The notes below the pieces were generated by a model that was given only the letters and a program-made list of their open reading frames with translations, had not been told where the DNA came from and searched no databases. DNA of 32,136 nucleotides from Kiritimatiellales bacterium (GTDB taxonomy: Bacteria > Verrucomicrobiota > Kiritimatiellia > Kiritimatiellales > Pontiellaceae): contig QIHI01000049.1 of NCBI GenBank assembly GCA_003230915.1, positions 1 to 32,136 on the forward strand. The letters are read 5' to 3'. Of the stretch, positions 15,241 through 23,698 are shown one piece after another; position 1 is the first letter of the stretch; every line of letters starts with the position of its first letter. The position numbers were made by a program, and so were the translations under genes.

Positions 15241-16782
15241 CTACTCGTTCCGCCAGTGGCCTTCCGCTCCGTGGAAGAGCCAATCAGCCTCGGGCATACC
15301 CCATGCATTGGGTGGATAAGCATACGGTTTAAGTTTTTCCAAATTCTCCAAAATCGGTTGCACAACGCGCCATTCAGCTTCAACTTCGTCGGAACGGGTG
15401 AAGAGTGTAGAGTCGCCGTGAAGAGTGTCGAGCAACAGACGTTCGTAGGCTTCGGGCAACGATTTGTTCCAAGTGCCAGAGTATGAAAAATCCATATTCA
15501 CATCTTCAACTACAAACCGCATACCCGGCCGCTTGGTGCCGACCTTGAGGAAGATGCCCTCGTCGGGCTGGATGCGGAAGATGAGCGTATTGGGTTTGAT
15601 GCCGGTGATATCGCACACATCCTCTTCGCACTCAACGTGCTGGAAAAGCTGAAGTGGCGGCACTTTGAATTGCACGGCGATTTCGGTGGCCTTTCTCGCC
15701 ATGCGCTTGCCGGTACGCAGGAAGATCGGTACACCGGCCCAGCGCCAATTGTCGATCTTCAACCGCATGGCCGCAAAGGTTTCAGTTTGTGAGTTGGAGT
15801 CAATGCGATCCTCTTCTCGATAGCCTTTAATGTGCACATTGCCTTTACTGATTCCTGCGCCATATTGCCCGCGACAGGCGGCATCGGAAATATCTTCGCG
15901 GATATCGAGTTTGGCGGCATTGAGCACCTTTACTTTTTCGTTGCGGATAGCTTCGGCGGAAAGATCGCCGGGCGGTTCCATCGTCACGAGGCAGAGAAGC
16001 TGCAGAATATGATTGGTGACCATGTCGCGAATCGCTCCATATTCATCGTAATAGCCACCCCGGCCGCTTTCCATGCCGACGGTTTCGGAGGCGGTGATCT
16101 GGATGTGGTCGACATAGCTACGGTTGAAGACCGGCTCGAAGATGGCATTAGCAAAGCGAAACGAAAGGATGTTTTGCACCGTCTCCTTGCCGAGGTAGTG
16201 GTCAATGCGATAGATCTGCGACTCGTCGAGATGGCGCAGTAGCGCAGCGTTCAACGCCATTGCGCTGGCGAGATCCTTGCCAAACGGCTTTTCGATCACT
16301 ACGCGTGTCCAGTGCTTGCTACTCGGAGGAGAAATTAGCCCAGATTGTTGCAGCGACTCCACCGCCACCTCAAATAACGATGGGATGATCGAAAGGTAGT
16401 AGAGCCGATTCTCGGGATAGGTTTCTACGTCTTCAAATTTTCCCTTCATCTGCATATACGTAGCGGAATTGGAAATATCACCCTTGTGGTAGCGAATATG
16501 CCCAACAAAATTCTGCACGGCTTTTTCGTCGGTTGGCAGGCGCGAGAACTCCTTGATCGAGTCGGCCACCATACCGCGAAATATTTCGTCGTCATAGTCC
16601 CGCCGAGCCACCCCGACAATGGTGAATGTTTCGGGCAGTAAACCTTGCGCATAGGCAACAAATAGTGCCGGGATCAGTTTGCGGTGCGTTAGATCGCCCG
16701 ATGCACCGAAAATTACGATGGTAATGGGATCACTCACACGACTTTCGCCAGTGGAGCCATCGCCTTGGATTTCTGTATTCAT
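15241..16782 (-). CDS. zwf: Glucose-6-phosphate 1-dehydrogenase
   Basis: Oxidises glucose-6-phosphate to 6-phosphogluconolactone with reduction of NADP, the entry to the oxidative pentose phosphate pathway. It has 513 aa, the typical length. The dinucleotide-binding motif is GASGDLTHRKL (26-36), EKPFGKD lies at 164-170, and the substrate-binding signature RIDHYLGKE at 192-200 includes the key His and Lys. The following FANAIFEPVFNR is also standard. AGGAA lies nine bases before the ATG. It heads an operon with cutA and truA. The next enzyme of the pathway, pgl, is encoded 5 kb away. Confidence 0.97.
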   Translation of the reverse strand: MNTEIQGDGSTGESRVSDPITIVIFGASGDLTHRKLIPALFVAYAQGLLPETFTIVGVARRDYDDEIFRGMVADSIKEFSRLPTDEKAVQNFVGHIRYHKGDISNSATYMQMKGKFEDVETYPENRLYYLSIIPSLFEVAVESLQQSGLISPPSSKHWTRVVIEKPFGKDLASAMALNAALLRHLDESQIYRIDHYLGKETVQNILSFRFANAIFEPVFNRSYVDHIQITASETVGMESGRGGYYDEYGAIRDMVTNHILQLLCLVTMEPPGDLSAEAIRNEKVKVLNAAKLDIREDISDAACRGQYGAGISKGNVHIKGYREEDRIDSNSQTETFAAMRLKIDNWRWAGVPIFLRTGKRMARKATEIAVQFKVPPLQLFQHVECEEDVCDITGIKPNTLIFRIQPDEGIFLKVGTKRPGMRFVVEDVNMDFSYSGTWNKSLPEAYERLLLDTLHGDSTLFTRSDEVEAEWRVVQPILENLEKLKPYAYPPNAWGMPEADWLFHGAEGHWRNE

Positions 16783-16883
16783 GGTTAAGTTCCTAGAAAA
16801 TCGGTGGAATCGTACATCCTCTCCTCTCTCTTTTCAACGCTTGCCGTTATCTGGTTTTCCCGCTACCGTGTGGCCACCTTTTT

Positions 16884-17966
16884 ATGAAGATCCTACCTCG
16901 ATACTTGTTCAAGAACCTGCTAAGTCCCCTCGTCTATCTGATCGTGGCTTTCACGTTGTTATTCATCATTGGGGATTTAATGGACACCGCCAGTAACTTT
17001 CTCGAAGCCGGAACCCGACCGCTGGATATTGCCTACTACTACACCCTGCGCCTGCCGAGCATGGTCATCATGATTGTTCCGCTCTGCCTGCTGCTCGCCG
17101 TACTCTACAGCCTCTCAACACTCACGCGCCATAGCGAAATCACCGCCATGCGCGCCTGCGGCATCAGCATCTACCGTATCATCCGCCCCTACCTGCTAAT
17201 AAGCCTCATCTGCCTCGTTTTCACCGCCGTGGTCAATGAATACACCGGCCCGAAATTCGCCTACCGCGCCGACCAATTCATCGAACACCAAAAGCATGAC
17301 GAAGAAGAGGTCTACCAAAAACAGATTGCCTTCAAGAATCCCACTGCGAACCACGTCTGGTACGTCAAGCAATTCGACACGCGCACTTTTACCATGATGG
17401 ATGTCAAGCTCGCACAGCAACGCGAGGACGGCACCGACCAGGTCATGTACAACGTCGGCAAGGCGCGCTGGATGGATGGCCGCTGGTGGTTCGAAGACGG
17501 TGAAATCCAGAAATATGACGAAATAGGAAACCGCGCCGGCCCCGTCGAAAAATTCCAGACTCTGGAAATGCGCCATCTGCCCGAACTCCCCGAAGACTTC
17601 ATGGGCGAGATCAAAGACCCAGCCTACCAATCCTCCATGGAGCTGTGGAAATACATCCAGACCCACCAATTTCTCTCGCCGGAAACCCTAACTAAATACG
17701 AGGTCGACTTCCACCATCGGCTCTCCATGCCCTTCGTCTGCATCATTATCAGCATGATCGGCATTCCCGTCGGCGCGCACACCGGCCGTAAAGGTGCCTT
17801 CGCCGGCATCATGCTCGCGCTCGGCATGTTCTTCGGGTTCTACGCCCTGCAATTCACTCTGGAATACCTCGCCAAACAAATGCACATCGTCCCTTGGGTC
17901 GGGCCATGGGGCGCCATCATCGCCTTCTTCACCATCGGTGCCGTCATGATCCACCGGATGCGATAA
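16884..17966 (+). CDS. LptF/LptG-family LPS export permease
   Basis: An inner-membrane component of the Lpt machine that extracts lipopolysaccharide and passes it to the periplasmic bridge. It has 360 aa with the YjgP/YjgQ layout. Three N-terminal membrane helices begin after MKILPRYLFKNLLSPLVYLI and contain TRHSEITAMRACGISIYRII, the coupling segment that contacts the LptB ATPase. A periplasmic beta-jellyroll domain spans about residues 125-265, and three C-terminal helices follow (FVCIIISMIGIPVG, FAGIMLALGMFFGFYALQ, WGAIIAFFTIGAVMI). Only one of the two partner permeases is in the window, so LptF versus LptG is not decided. No clear ribosome site precedes the ATG. Its presence implies an LPS-bearing outer membrane. 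Confidence 0.9.
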   Translation: MKILPRYLFKNLLSPLVYLIVAFTLLFIIGDLMDTASNFLEAGTRPLDIAYYYTLRLPSMVIMIVPLCLLLAVLYSLSTLTRHSEITAMRACGISIYRIIRPYLLISLICLVFTAVVNEYTGPKFAYRADQFIEHQKHDEEEVYQKQIAFKNPTANHVWYVKQFDTRTFTMMDVKLAQQREDGTDQVMYNVGKARWMDGRWWFEDGEIQKYDEIGNRAGPVEKFQTLEMRHLPELPEDFMGEIKDPAYQSSMELWKYIQTHQFLSPETLTKYEVDFHHRLSMPFVCIIISMIGIPVGAHTGRKGAFAGIMLALGMFFGFYALQFTLEYLAKQMHIVPWVGPWGAIIAFFTIGAVMIHRMR

Positions 17967-18198
17967 AAGCGATTTTCCGTTCAAATACGTACCCTTGCGT
18001 GTGTGGATGCTCCCCTTTCCTTACTCCATGTCGATGCACCTTTCCTCAGTTTGTGGTGAATTAAATAAAAGTTCATTCTCGCTTCGCTTCCATCGCGGCG
18101 CACCAGCCTCACTATGTGTCCGGCACGAGGCATGATTACTCCAATAATTAGCATTTTAATTCGCAGTCTGCCACCCCCCGAAACATCTCCACCCAAGC
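17967..18198. other. Non-coding region between the LPS permease and the tig promoter
   Basis: About 230 bases with no supported gene; a long frame beginning at 18114 is only an upstream extension of tig. I see no intrinsic terminator for the permease gene and no recognised RNA. Confidence 0.4.
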
Positions 18199-18251
18199 TT
18201 GACCAAAATGGGGTTTCTGCGTACTGTTTCAGGCTTTTACCCAAAATGGGG
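18199..18251 (+). promoter_or_regulatory. tig promoter with two CCAAAATGGGG sites
   Basis: TTGACC (18199-18204) and TACTGT (18222-18227) are separated by 17 bases, a good sigma-70-type arrangement with a start near 18234. The 11-mer CCAAAATGGGG occurs at 18203-18213, overlapping the -35 and spacer, and again at 18241-18251, just after the start. Each copy is a short imperfect palindrome (CC-AAAAT-GG). Paired identical sites around a promoter suggest a repressor operator. Confidence 0.5.
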
Positions 18252-18275
18252 CTAAACACAGGAGTTAAAGGATTT

Positions 18276-19571
18276 ATGAAGATTTCAGTCAAGGACACAG
18301 GCGTTTGCCGCAAAACCATGAGCATCGAAATCCCGGCGGATACCATCGGTGAGGAACATGCGGAAACCCTCAAGGTCTACGCGAAACATTCCAGCATTCC
18401 AGGCTTCCGCAAGGGAAAAGCTCCCAAGCATGTGGTAGCCAAAAAATACGCCAACGAAATCAACAAGGATCTTGAGGAGCGTATGGTACCTAAATTCTAC
18501 CACAAAGCTCTGCAGGAATCCGAACTCAAGGTCGTGACCGTTGTCGATGTCTCCGAAGTGAAAATACAGGTAGACCACCCATTGGCATTCGAAGTGACCG
18601 TCGATGTGGAACCGGAATTCAAGTTGCCGAAATACACCGATATTCCGATCAAAGAAGAGAAAGAAGAGGTTACCGATGTTCAAGTGCAGGAACAGATCGA
18701 CACGATCCGTAGCCAGCACGCTAGCTTTGAAGAGGTTGAAGGCAAGGCCGTAGAAGCCAGCGACATGGCACAATTGACCTATGATGCTTACGTCGACGAA
18801 AAACCACTGGAAGAGGTTGCCCCAGAAGCTAAAGGGATTGGAAAGGGTGAAGGCTATTGGATTTCCGCCGACGATCAGGCCTTTCTTCCAGGTATGGGCG
18901 AAGCCATTATTGGCATGAATACGGGCGACAAAAAGGATATTTCAGTGACGTTTCCGGATGATTTCATGGTGAAGGAACTGGCGGGTATCAAGGCGATTTA
19001 TAGCGTTGAGGTTACAGCGGTTCGGGTTCGCACCCTACCAGAGATCGACGAAGAATTCCTGAGCCGTCTGCAGGTGGAGTCCGAAGAGACACTTTGTTCG
19101 CAAATTCGCGAACAACTGGAGCTACAGGCCGAAAACAAGGCATTGAGTGCCAAACATGAACAACTGATTAAATATCTAGTCAAAAAGGCGAAGCTTGATG
19201 TGCCAGAAAGCATTGTGCAGCAGCAGACTCGCGATGCGATGTATAACATTGCCCAGCGGCGGATGATGGCAGGCATGACTCAGGAGCAGATTGGCGAGCA
19301 GCAGGGCGATATTCTGAAGGAAGCGCAGGAACAAGCACTGGAAAATGTTAAACTGCGCTACATTGGCCTTGGAATTGCTACTGAGTTAGAGTTTGAGTCT
19401 AGCGATGCTGAAATTGATGAGGAAATCGCATCGATGGCAATCCGCCAACAGAAAGATGCGCGTGTGCTTCGTAAGGAAATGGAAGAGAACGATACGATCC
19501 ATAGCGTAGCCGAACAGATCCGCTTCAACAAGGCGCTCGACTACATGCTGGAAAACGCAAAAATAAAATAG
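18276..19571 (+). CDS. tig: Trigger factor
   Basis: Ribosome-associated chaperone and peptidyl-prolyl isomerase that receives nascent chains at the exit tunnel. It has 431 aa. The ribosome-docking signature GFRKGKAP lies near residues 44-51 in the N-terminal domain. An FKBP-type domain follows around 150-245 (ASDMAQLTYDAYVD to SVEVTAV), in which aromatic residues are sparse. The remaining part is the long helical substrate-binding arm. The start is the ATG giving MKISVKD, preceded by AAAGGA and GGAG; the 54 codons upstream in the same frame have no family match. It is followed after 25 bases by clpP and then clpX, the widely conserved order, implying one quality-control operon. Confidence 0.95.
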   Translation: MKISVKDTGVCRKTMSIEIPADTIGEEHAETLKVYAKHSSIPGFRKGKAPKHVVAKKYANEINKDLEERMVPKFYHKALQESELKVVTVVDVSEVKIQVDHPLAFEVTVDVEPEFKLPKYTDIPIKEEKEEVTDVQVQEQIDTIRSQHASFEEVEGKAVEASDMAQLTYDAYVDEKPLEEVAPEAKGIGKGEGYWISADDQAFLPGMGEAIIGMNTGDKKDISVTFPDDFMVKELAGIKAIYSVEVTAVRVRTLPEIDEEFLSRLQVESEETLCSQIREQLELQAENKALSAKHEQLIKYLVKKAKLDVPESIVQQQTRDAMYNIAQRRMMAGMTQEQIGEQQGDILKEAQEQALENVKLRYIGLGIATELEFESSDAEIDEEIASMAIRQQKDARVLRKEMEENDTIHSVAEQIRFNKALDYMLENAKIK

Positions 19572-19596
19572 TATAATCTGGTAAATGGAGTTTGAA

Positions 19597-20196
19597 ATGA
19601 ACGAAATGGCACAAATGCTGATTCCAATGGTCGTGGAACAAACTGGGCGCGGCGAACGCTCGTACGATATCTATTCACGCCTGCTCAAGGAACGTATTAT
19701 TTTTATGGGTACGGCTATCGACGACAATGTCGCCAACTTGATGATTGCCCAGTTGCTGTTCCTTCAAAGCGAAGATCCTGAAAAAGATATCAGCATTTAT
19801 ATCAACTCACCGGGCGGTGTCGTTACCGCAGGGTTGGCAATCTACGACACAATGCAATTCCTGAAGTGCGATATTACGACCTACTGTGTAGGTCAGGCCG
19901 CCAGTATGGGCGCGGTGCTTCTGGCAGCAGGAGCCAAAGGTAAGCGCTTTGCACTGCCCAACGCACGGATCATGATCCACCAACCTCTAGGTGGTGCACA
20001 GGGACAAGCCACCGACATTAATATCCAGGCGCAGGAAATCATGCGCATTAAGCAGATCCTCAATGGCATTCTGGCCGCCCATTCCGGTCGGAGCATTGAT
20101 GAGCTGGAAAAGGATACCGACCGCGATAACTTTATGTCCGCCAAACAGGCCGCAGAATATGGACTGGTTGACGAAGTGATCGCCCACGCAAAATAA
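19597..20196 (+). CDS. clpP: ATP-dependent Clp protease proteolytic subunit
   Basis: Serine protease forming the tetradecameric chamber used by ClpX. It has 199 aa. The catalytic triad is visible: Ser103 in [14 protein letters not shown], His128 in ARIMIHQP and Asp177 in DTDRDNFMS, all six residues later than E. coli numbering. YINSPGG (oxyanion region) is intact. The ATG giving MNEMAQ was chosen because GGAG lies six bases before it. An ATG four codons upstream overlaps that ribosome site and lacks one of its own. The gene lies between tig and clpX in one transcription unit. Confidence 0.97.
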   Translation: MNEMAQMLIPMVVEQTGRGERSYDIYSRLLKERIIFMGTAIDDNVANLMIAQLLFLQSEDPEKDISIYINSPGGVVTAGLAIYDTMQFLKCDITTYCVGQAASMGAVLLAAGAKGKRFALPNARIMIHQPLGGAQGQATDINIQAQEIMRIKQILNGILAAHSGRSIDELEKDTDRDNFMSAKQAAEYGLVDEVIAHAK

Positions 20197-20211
20197 ATTT
20201 AAGGAAAACCG

Positions 20212-21471
20212 ATGGCAGATAAACCAAAGGCAACCGAATGCTCCTTCTGCGGAAAGAGCGAAAAAGACGTCAAGCGACTCATTGCCGGTCCCGGCGTATT
20301 CATTTGCGATGAATGCGTGGGTCTGTGCGACTCCTTACTTGGCCACCAAACGGCAAATCGTGATGAGGCGCCCACGACTTCGCAGGAAATCGGCGTACTC
20401 AGCCCGCACGAAATCAAGGCTCAGCTCGATGAATATGTCATCGGGCAGGACAACGCCAAGAAGGTGCTATGTGTCGCCGTGCATAACCACTACAAACGCA
20501 TGTTTGCTCAACTTGAGGACGACGGGATTGAACTCGATAAAAGCAACGTCCTACTCATCGGCCCCACCGGTAGCGGAAAAACCCTACTGGCCAAAACGCT
20601 CGCACGTGCGCTTAATGTTCCCTACGCCATCACCGATGCCACCACCGTCACCGAGGCCGGCTATGTAGGGGAAGACGTCGAGAATATCCTGCTCCAACTA
20701 CTGCAATCTGCCGACTACGATGTCGAGCGTGCTCAACGCGGCATTATCTATATCGACGAGATTGACAAGATTGGTCGCCGTACCGACAACGCCTCGCTCA
20801 CACGCGACGTCTCCGGCGAGGGGGTTCAGCAAGCCTTACTAAAAATCATTGAAGGCACGGTTTCGCGCGTTCCACCGAAAGGCGGGCGTAAGCACCCGCA
20901 GCAGGAATATATCGAGATCGACACCACCAACATCCTTTTCATTTGCGGCGGTGCCTTCGTCGGCATGGAGGAGATCATCAAGCAACGAGTCGATAAAAAA
21001 TCGATTGGGTTTGGAACGACTGAAAAGAAAGAACTTTCCCCAAATTTCGTCACGATGAACGTCGAATCTGAGGATTTACTGAAGTTCGGGCTGATTCCCG
21101 AATTCATCGGTCGCCTTCCGGTCGTCACCATGCTCAACGAGCTGACCGAAGAAGAGATGGTCAATATCCTGACCGAGCCGAAAAATGCGATGGTCAAGCA
21201 ATATAAAAAGCTACTTTCGATGGACGGCGTTGAACTTGAGTTTGAAGACGCCGCGCTCAAGGCACTGGCCGCCATGGCCATCAAGCGCAAGACCGGCGCC
21301 CGCGGACTCCGTGCGATCATCGAGCACCTGATGCTCGATGTGATGTATGAAATCCCCTTGCGCGGCGATGTCACCCATTCCGTAATTACACGCGACATGG
21401 TCGAGCATGGTCTCCACCCGATCGAAGGCCTTAAAATCAAGGGATCCAGTGAAGAGAAAAAATCGGCCTAA
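20212..21471 (+). CDS. clpX: ATP-dependent Clp protease ATPase subunit ClpX
   Basis: Hexameric AAA+ unfoldase that recognises tagged or damaged proteins and feeds them to ClpP. It has 419 aa. The N-terminal zinc-binding domain has Cys10, Cys13, Cys32 and Cys35 (CSFCGKS and [10 protein letters not shown]). Walker A is GPTGSGKT near 117, Walker [12 protein letters not shown] near 178, followed by the substrate-pore loop GYVGEDVE. The ClpP-docking loop is seen as [10 protein letters not shown] (IGF type). [13 protein letters not shown] and the sensor-2 region [11 protein letters not shown] complete the AAA+ module. AAGGAA precedes the ATG by about eight bases. It starts 15 bases after clpP. Confidence 0.97.
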   Translation: MADKPKATECSFCGKSEKDVKRLIAGPGVFICDECVGLCDSLLGHQTANRDEAPTTSQEIGVLSPHEIKAQLDEYVIGQDNAKKVLCVAVHNHYKRMFAQLEDDGIELDKSNVLLIGPTGSGKTLLAKTLARALNVPYAITDATTVTEAGYVGEDVENILLQLLQSADYDVERAQRGIIYIDEIDKIGRRTDNASLTRDVSGEGVQQALLKIIEGTVSRVPPKGGRKHPQQEYIEIDTTNILFICGGAFVGMEEIIKQRVDKKSIGFGTTEKKELSPNFVTMNVESEDLLKFGLIPEFIGRLPVVTMLNELTEEEMVNILTEPKNAMVKQYKKLLSMDGVELEFEDAALKALAAMAIKRKTGARGLRAIIEHLMLDVMYEIPLRGDVTHSVITRDMVEHGLHPIEGLKIKGSSEEKKSA

Positions 21472-21473
21472 AC

Positions 21474-21503
21474 TTTTCTTTCTGGGAATCCCGAAGTAGA
21501 AAA
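21474..21503 (+). terminator. Hairpin just after clpX, no T-run
   Basis: TTTTCT/AGAAAA and TTC/GAA arms enclose GGG-AAT-CCC, giving an interrupted stem of about 12 pairs that starts two bases after the clpX stop. It lacks a T tract, so it may be an mRNA 3'-end stabiliser or weak terminator rather than a strong intrinsic terminator. Confidence 0.35.
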
Positions 21504-21777
21504 GGATCACGTTTCGAAATTCAAGGCCTTCTGGCTGGCTGGTCGGCTTCTAGAAGGATGAAGCCGAAAAGATAACCAACCTGTTGAAAAGATTCTGGCC
21601 GCTCTCAAACAAGCTGATGCGGACGGGTTTAGCTCAATTCTAAGGGTGATTGACCCGCTCTTTATCCTGCAGATCCTGGACGCAGGATACGAGTATCATG
21701 CCTAGACGGTAAGCGATTTGGAAACTGCCGAGTGCTTTAAGAAATGGAAAGCGAAGCCTATTACCGCGAACCTCTAG
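21481..21777 (+). pseudogene. Decayed, unrecognised reading frame
   Basis: Between clpX and the exonuclease gene, one plus-strand frame has protein-like content but is broken by a TGA at 21559 and a TAG at 21703, ending at TAG 21775. The pieces read EKDHVSKFKAFWLAGRLLEG, then KILAALKQADADGFSSILRV, IDPLFILQILDAGYEYHA, and TVSDLETAECFKKWKAKP. The middle piece looks like a genuine amphipathic helical protein, and the other frames look random. I do not recognise the family, there is no start codon with a ribosome site, and the 5' part overlaps a hairpin. It may be a gene relic or a chance open stretch. Confidence 0.35.
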
Positions 21778-21800
21778 AAAACTCTTGGCTTATTAAGAGA

Positions 21801-22388
21801 TTAAGCTAGTTCGGCAACCGTAACGCCCCTCCATCCCGGTTGTTCAAGCAAATGTTCGAGCAGCATGGCAGAGGCAACAGCATCGTAAAGCGCATCGTGG
21901 ACTTCTCGGTCAGGACAAACCGCATCAACCTCCTTGGTCAACCCCAGTATCCTAACCAGATCTCCAAGCGCATACGACGAACAGCCCGGCCAGACCTTGC
22001 GAGCCATTTTAAGCGTATCAATCCACGGACTAAAGCGATGCATCGGGGCGGCAGCGCGGGTAAATTTTTTCTCGGTCGCTACATTATGGGCGCATAGCGG
22101 GCGATCAATCAAACGATGTTTGATCTGCGGCCACAATTCCTGCTGGGCGGGGGCTTCAGCAATTTGATCGCGCAACAGGCTGTGCCGCCCTGGGGCATGG
22201 GAATTGAACGGACGGTTGGCATCGACTCGTAGCAGGCTCTCGAACATGGAATCAGCATCTATTTTTCCGCCCTTGAGCGACACCATACCGATCTGCCACG
22301 GCTCATTTTCATACCCCGCCAGCGACCCCGTACTTTCATAGTCCAGCACCGTGATCTCGGTATCAAAAATGGCTACGGATAAATCCAT
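21801..22388 (-). CDS. ExoX-like DEDDh 3'-5' exonuclease
   Basis: A DnaQ-superfamily exonuclease of about 195 aa. The order of motifs resembles exodeoxyribonuclease X. Exo I is FDTEITVLDYESTG, in which the DYESTG copy is the likely catalytic D-x-E. Exo II is CAHNVATEKKF, where the usual Asp (HNAxFD in ExoX) is replaced by Glu. DTLKMARKVWPG is very like the ExoX segment TMKLARRLWPG. Exo III is VHDALYDAVASAMLLEHLL, with the general-base His and final Asp. Several in-frame starts exist; the ATG chosen has GGAAG nine bases upstream. The gene follows aceF closely and is probably co-transcribed, at the place where lpd would be expected in many genomes. Function in repair is inferred. Confidence 0.75.
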   Translation of the reverse strand: MDLSVAIFDTEITVLDYESTGSLAGYENEPWQIGMVSLKGGKIDADSMFESLLRVDANRPFNSHAPGRHSLLRDQIAEAPAQQELWPQIKHRLIDRPLCAHNVATEKKFTRAAAPMHRFSPWIDTLKMARKVWPGCSSYALGDLVRILGLTKEVDAVCPDREVHDALYDAVASAMLLEHLLEQPGWRGVTVAELA

Positions 22389-22424
22389 AGCCATTATCTT
22401 CCACATCAACGATGCGGATGCAAT

Positions 22425-23696
22425 TTATCCTTCCAGCGAAATGAGCATCGGCTCCTCAATGGCTTCGACAATCCAGCGCAGGAAACGTGCCCCGTCGGCT
22501 CCATCGATGATACGGTGATCGTAGGAAAGCGAAAGCGGCATGCGTAGGCGAGAGGTATACAGCTCATTGTCTCCAATGTATGGTTCCATGATTGCACGAC
22601 CGACGCCGAGGATCGCCACTTCGGGTGAATTGACAATGGGTGTGAAGAACGATCCTCCGATTCCACCGAGATTCGTGATGCTAAAGGTTCCGCCTTGCAT
22701 ATCGGCCAAGCCGATCTGTCCAGCGCGTGCCTTCTTGGCGATCTCGCCCAGATCCCGCGCAATATCAACCATATTTTTCTGGTCGGCATCATTGATTACG
22801 GGAACCATTAGCCCCCTCTCGGTATCCACGGCAATGCCGATGTTGTAGAACTCCTTGTAGAAAATTTCGGCCTTTTCCGGATCAATGCTGCAATTAAAGT
22901 TCGGGAATACTTTTAGTGCAGCCGCGACAACTTTCACCAAGATGGCGGTCACAGTCAATTTGGCTCCGGCAGACTCGGCTTTGGGAGCAAAACGCTTACG
23001 CAACTCTTCGAGCTTGGTGATATCGGCCATGTCGTGCTGGGTAACGTGCGGGATTGTCGTCCAGCAATGCGTCATGTGCGCCATAGTCGCCTTGCGAACG
23101 GCAGACATTTTCTCAACGCGAATACCGCCCGGTGAAGTCGAAGCGCGCCGAAAATCCGTACCACTGCCCATGTTTGATTTTGCAAACTGCTTTACATCCT
23201 TAAGGCTGATACGGTCACCTTTGCTCGCAGGAGCAACGGCATGAATATCGACGCCGAGTTCACGCGCCAGACGCCGTACGTTTGGTGCAGCAGAAACAGC
23301 CTTTTCAGCCGCTACAGGAGCGGGGGCAGAGGCTACTACCAGTGCGGATACTTCCTCTTTAACCACAGGGGTAGCCATATTCTCAACTAGAACCTCCTCA
23401 GGCTTTGGGGCGGGAGCGGCTTCCATTTCTGGTTCGGCCTGTGAGGCAGGAGCGGCATCGCCCGCTTCGATGGTGAAGGTCAGTTGACCGACCTCAACCG
23501 TGTCGCCTTGGGCAATATGAACTGCACTAATCGTTCCCGTCGCTGGCGACGGGATTTCCATGCTGGCTTTGCCGGCTTCTAGTTCTAGAATCGCCTGCCC
23601 TTCGGACACTGAGTCCCCAACCGCAACGAGGATGCTTACCACGTCGCCACCTTCAATATTTTCTCCAAGCTCTGGAAGTTTGAATTCAATAGCCAT
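22425..23696 (-). CDS. aceF: Pyruvate dehydrogenase E2, dihydrolipoyl acetyltransferase
   Basis: Core acetyltransferase of the pyruvate dehydrogenase complex, passing acetyl groups from lipoamide to CoA. It has 423 aa with one lipoyl domain (Lys43 in LEAGKASMEIPSP, where Ala-Gly replaces the common Thr-Asp before the Lys). An Ala/Pro/Glu-rich linker covers about 78-135, and the E3/E1-binding domain is VRRLARELGVDIHAVAP, then KGDRISLKDVKQF. The catalytic domain ends with LSLSYDHRIIDGADGARFL, carrying the active His and Asp. The ATG starts two bases past the aceE stop, so the two are translationally coupled. No E3 gene (lpd) follows in this window. Confidence 0.95.
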   Translation of the reverse strand: MAIEFKLPELGENIEGGDVVSILVAVGDSVSEGQAILELEAGKASMEIPSPATGTISAVHIAQGDTVEVGQLTFTIEAGDAAPASQAEPEMEAAPAPKPEEVLVENMATPVVKEEVSALVVASAPAPVAAEKAVSAAPNVRRLARELGVDIHAVAPASKGDRISLKDVKQFAKSNMGSGTDFRRASTSPGGIRVEKMSAVRKATMAHMTHCWTTIPHVTQHDMADITKLEELRKRFAPKAESAGAKLTVTAILVKVVAAALKVFPNFNCSIDPEKAEIFYKEFYNIGIAVDTERGLMVPVINDADQKNMVDIARDLGEIAKKARAGQIGLADMQGGTFSITNLGGIGGSFFTPIVNSPEVAILGVGRAIMEPYIGDNELYTSRLRMPLSLSYDHRIIDGADGARFLRWIVEAIEEPMLISLEG

Positions 23697-23698
23697 GT

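Noticed and set aside
15237-15383. An upstream extension of the cutA frame inside zwf
   Set aside because: It overlaps the zwf C-terminus in another frame, and the CutA family begins at MMDIFF.
18114-18275. An N-terminal extension of trigger factor in the same frame
   Set aside because: No family match in these 54 codons; the promoter and the ribosome site place the start at 18276.
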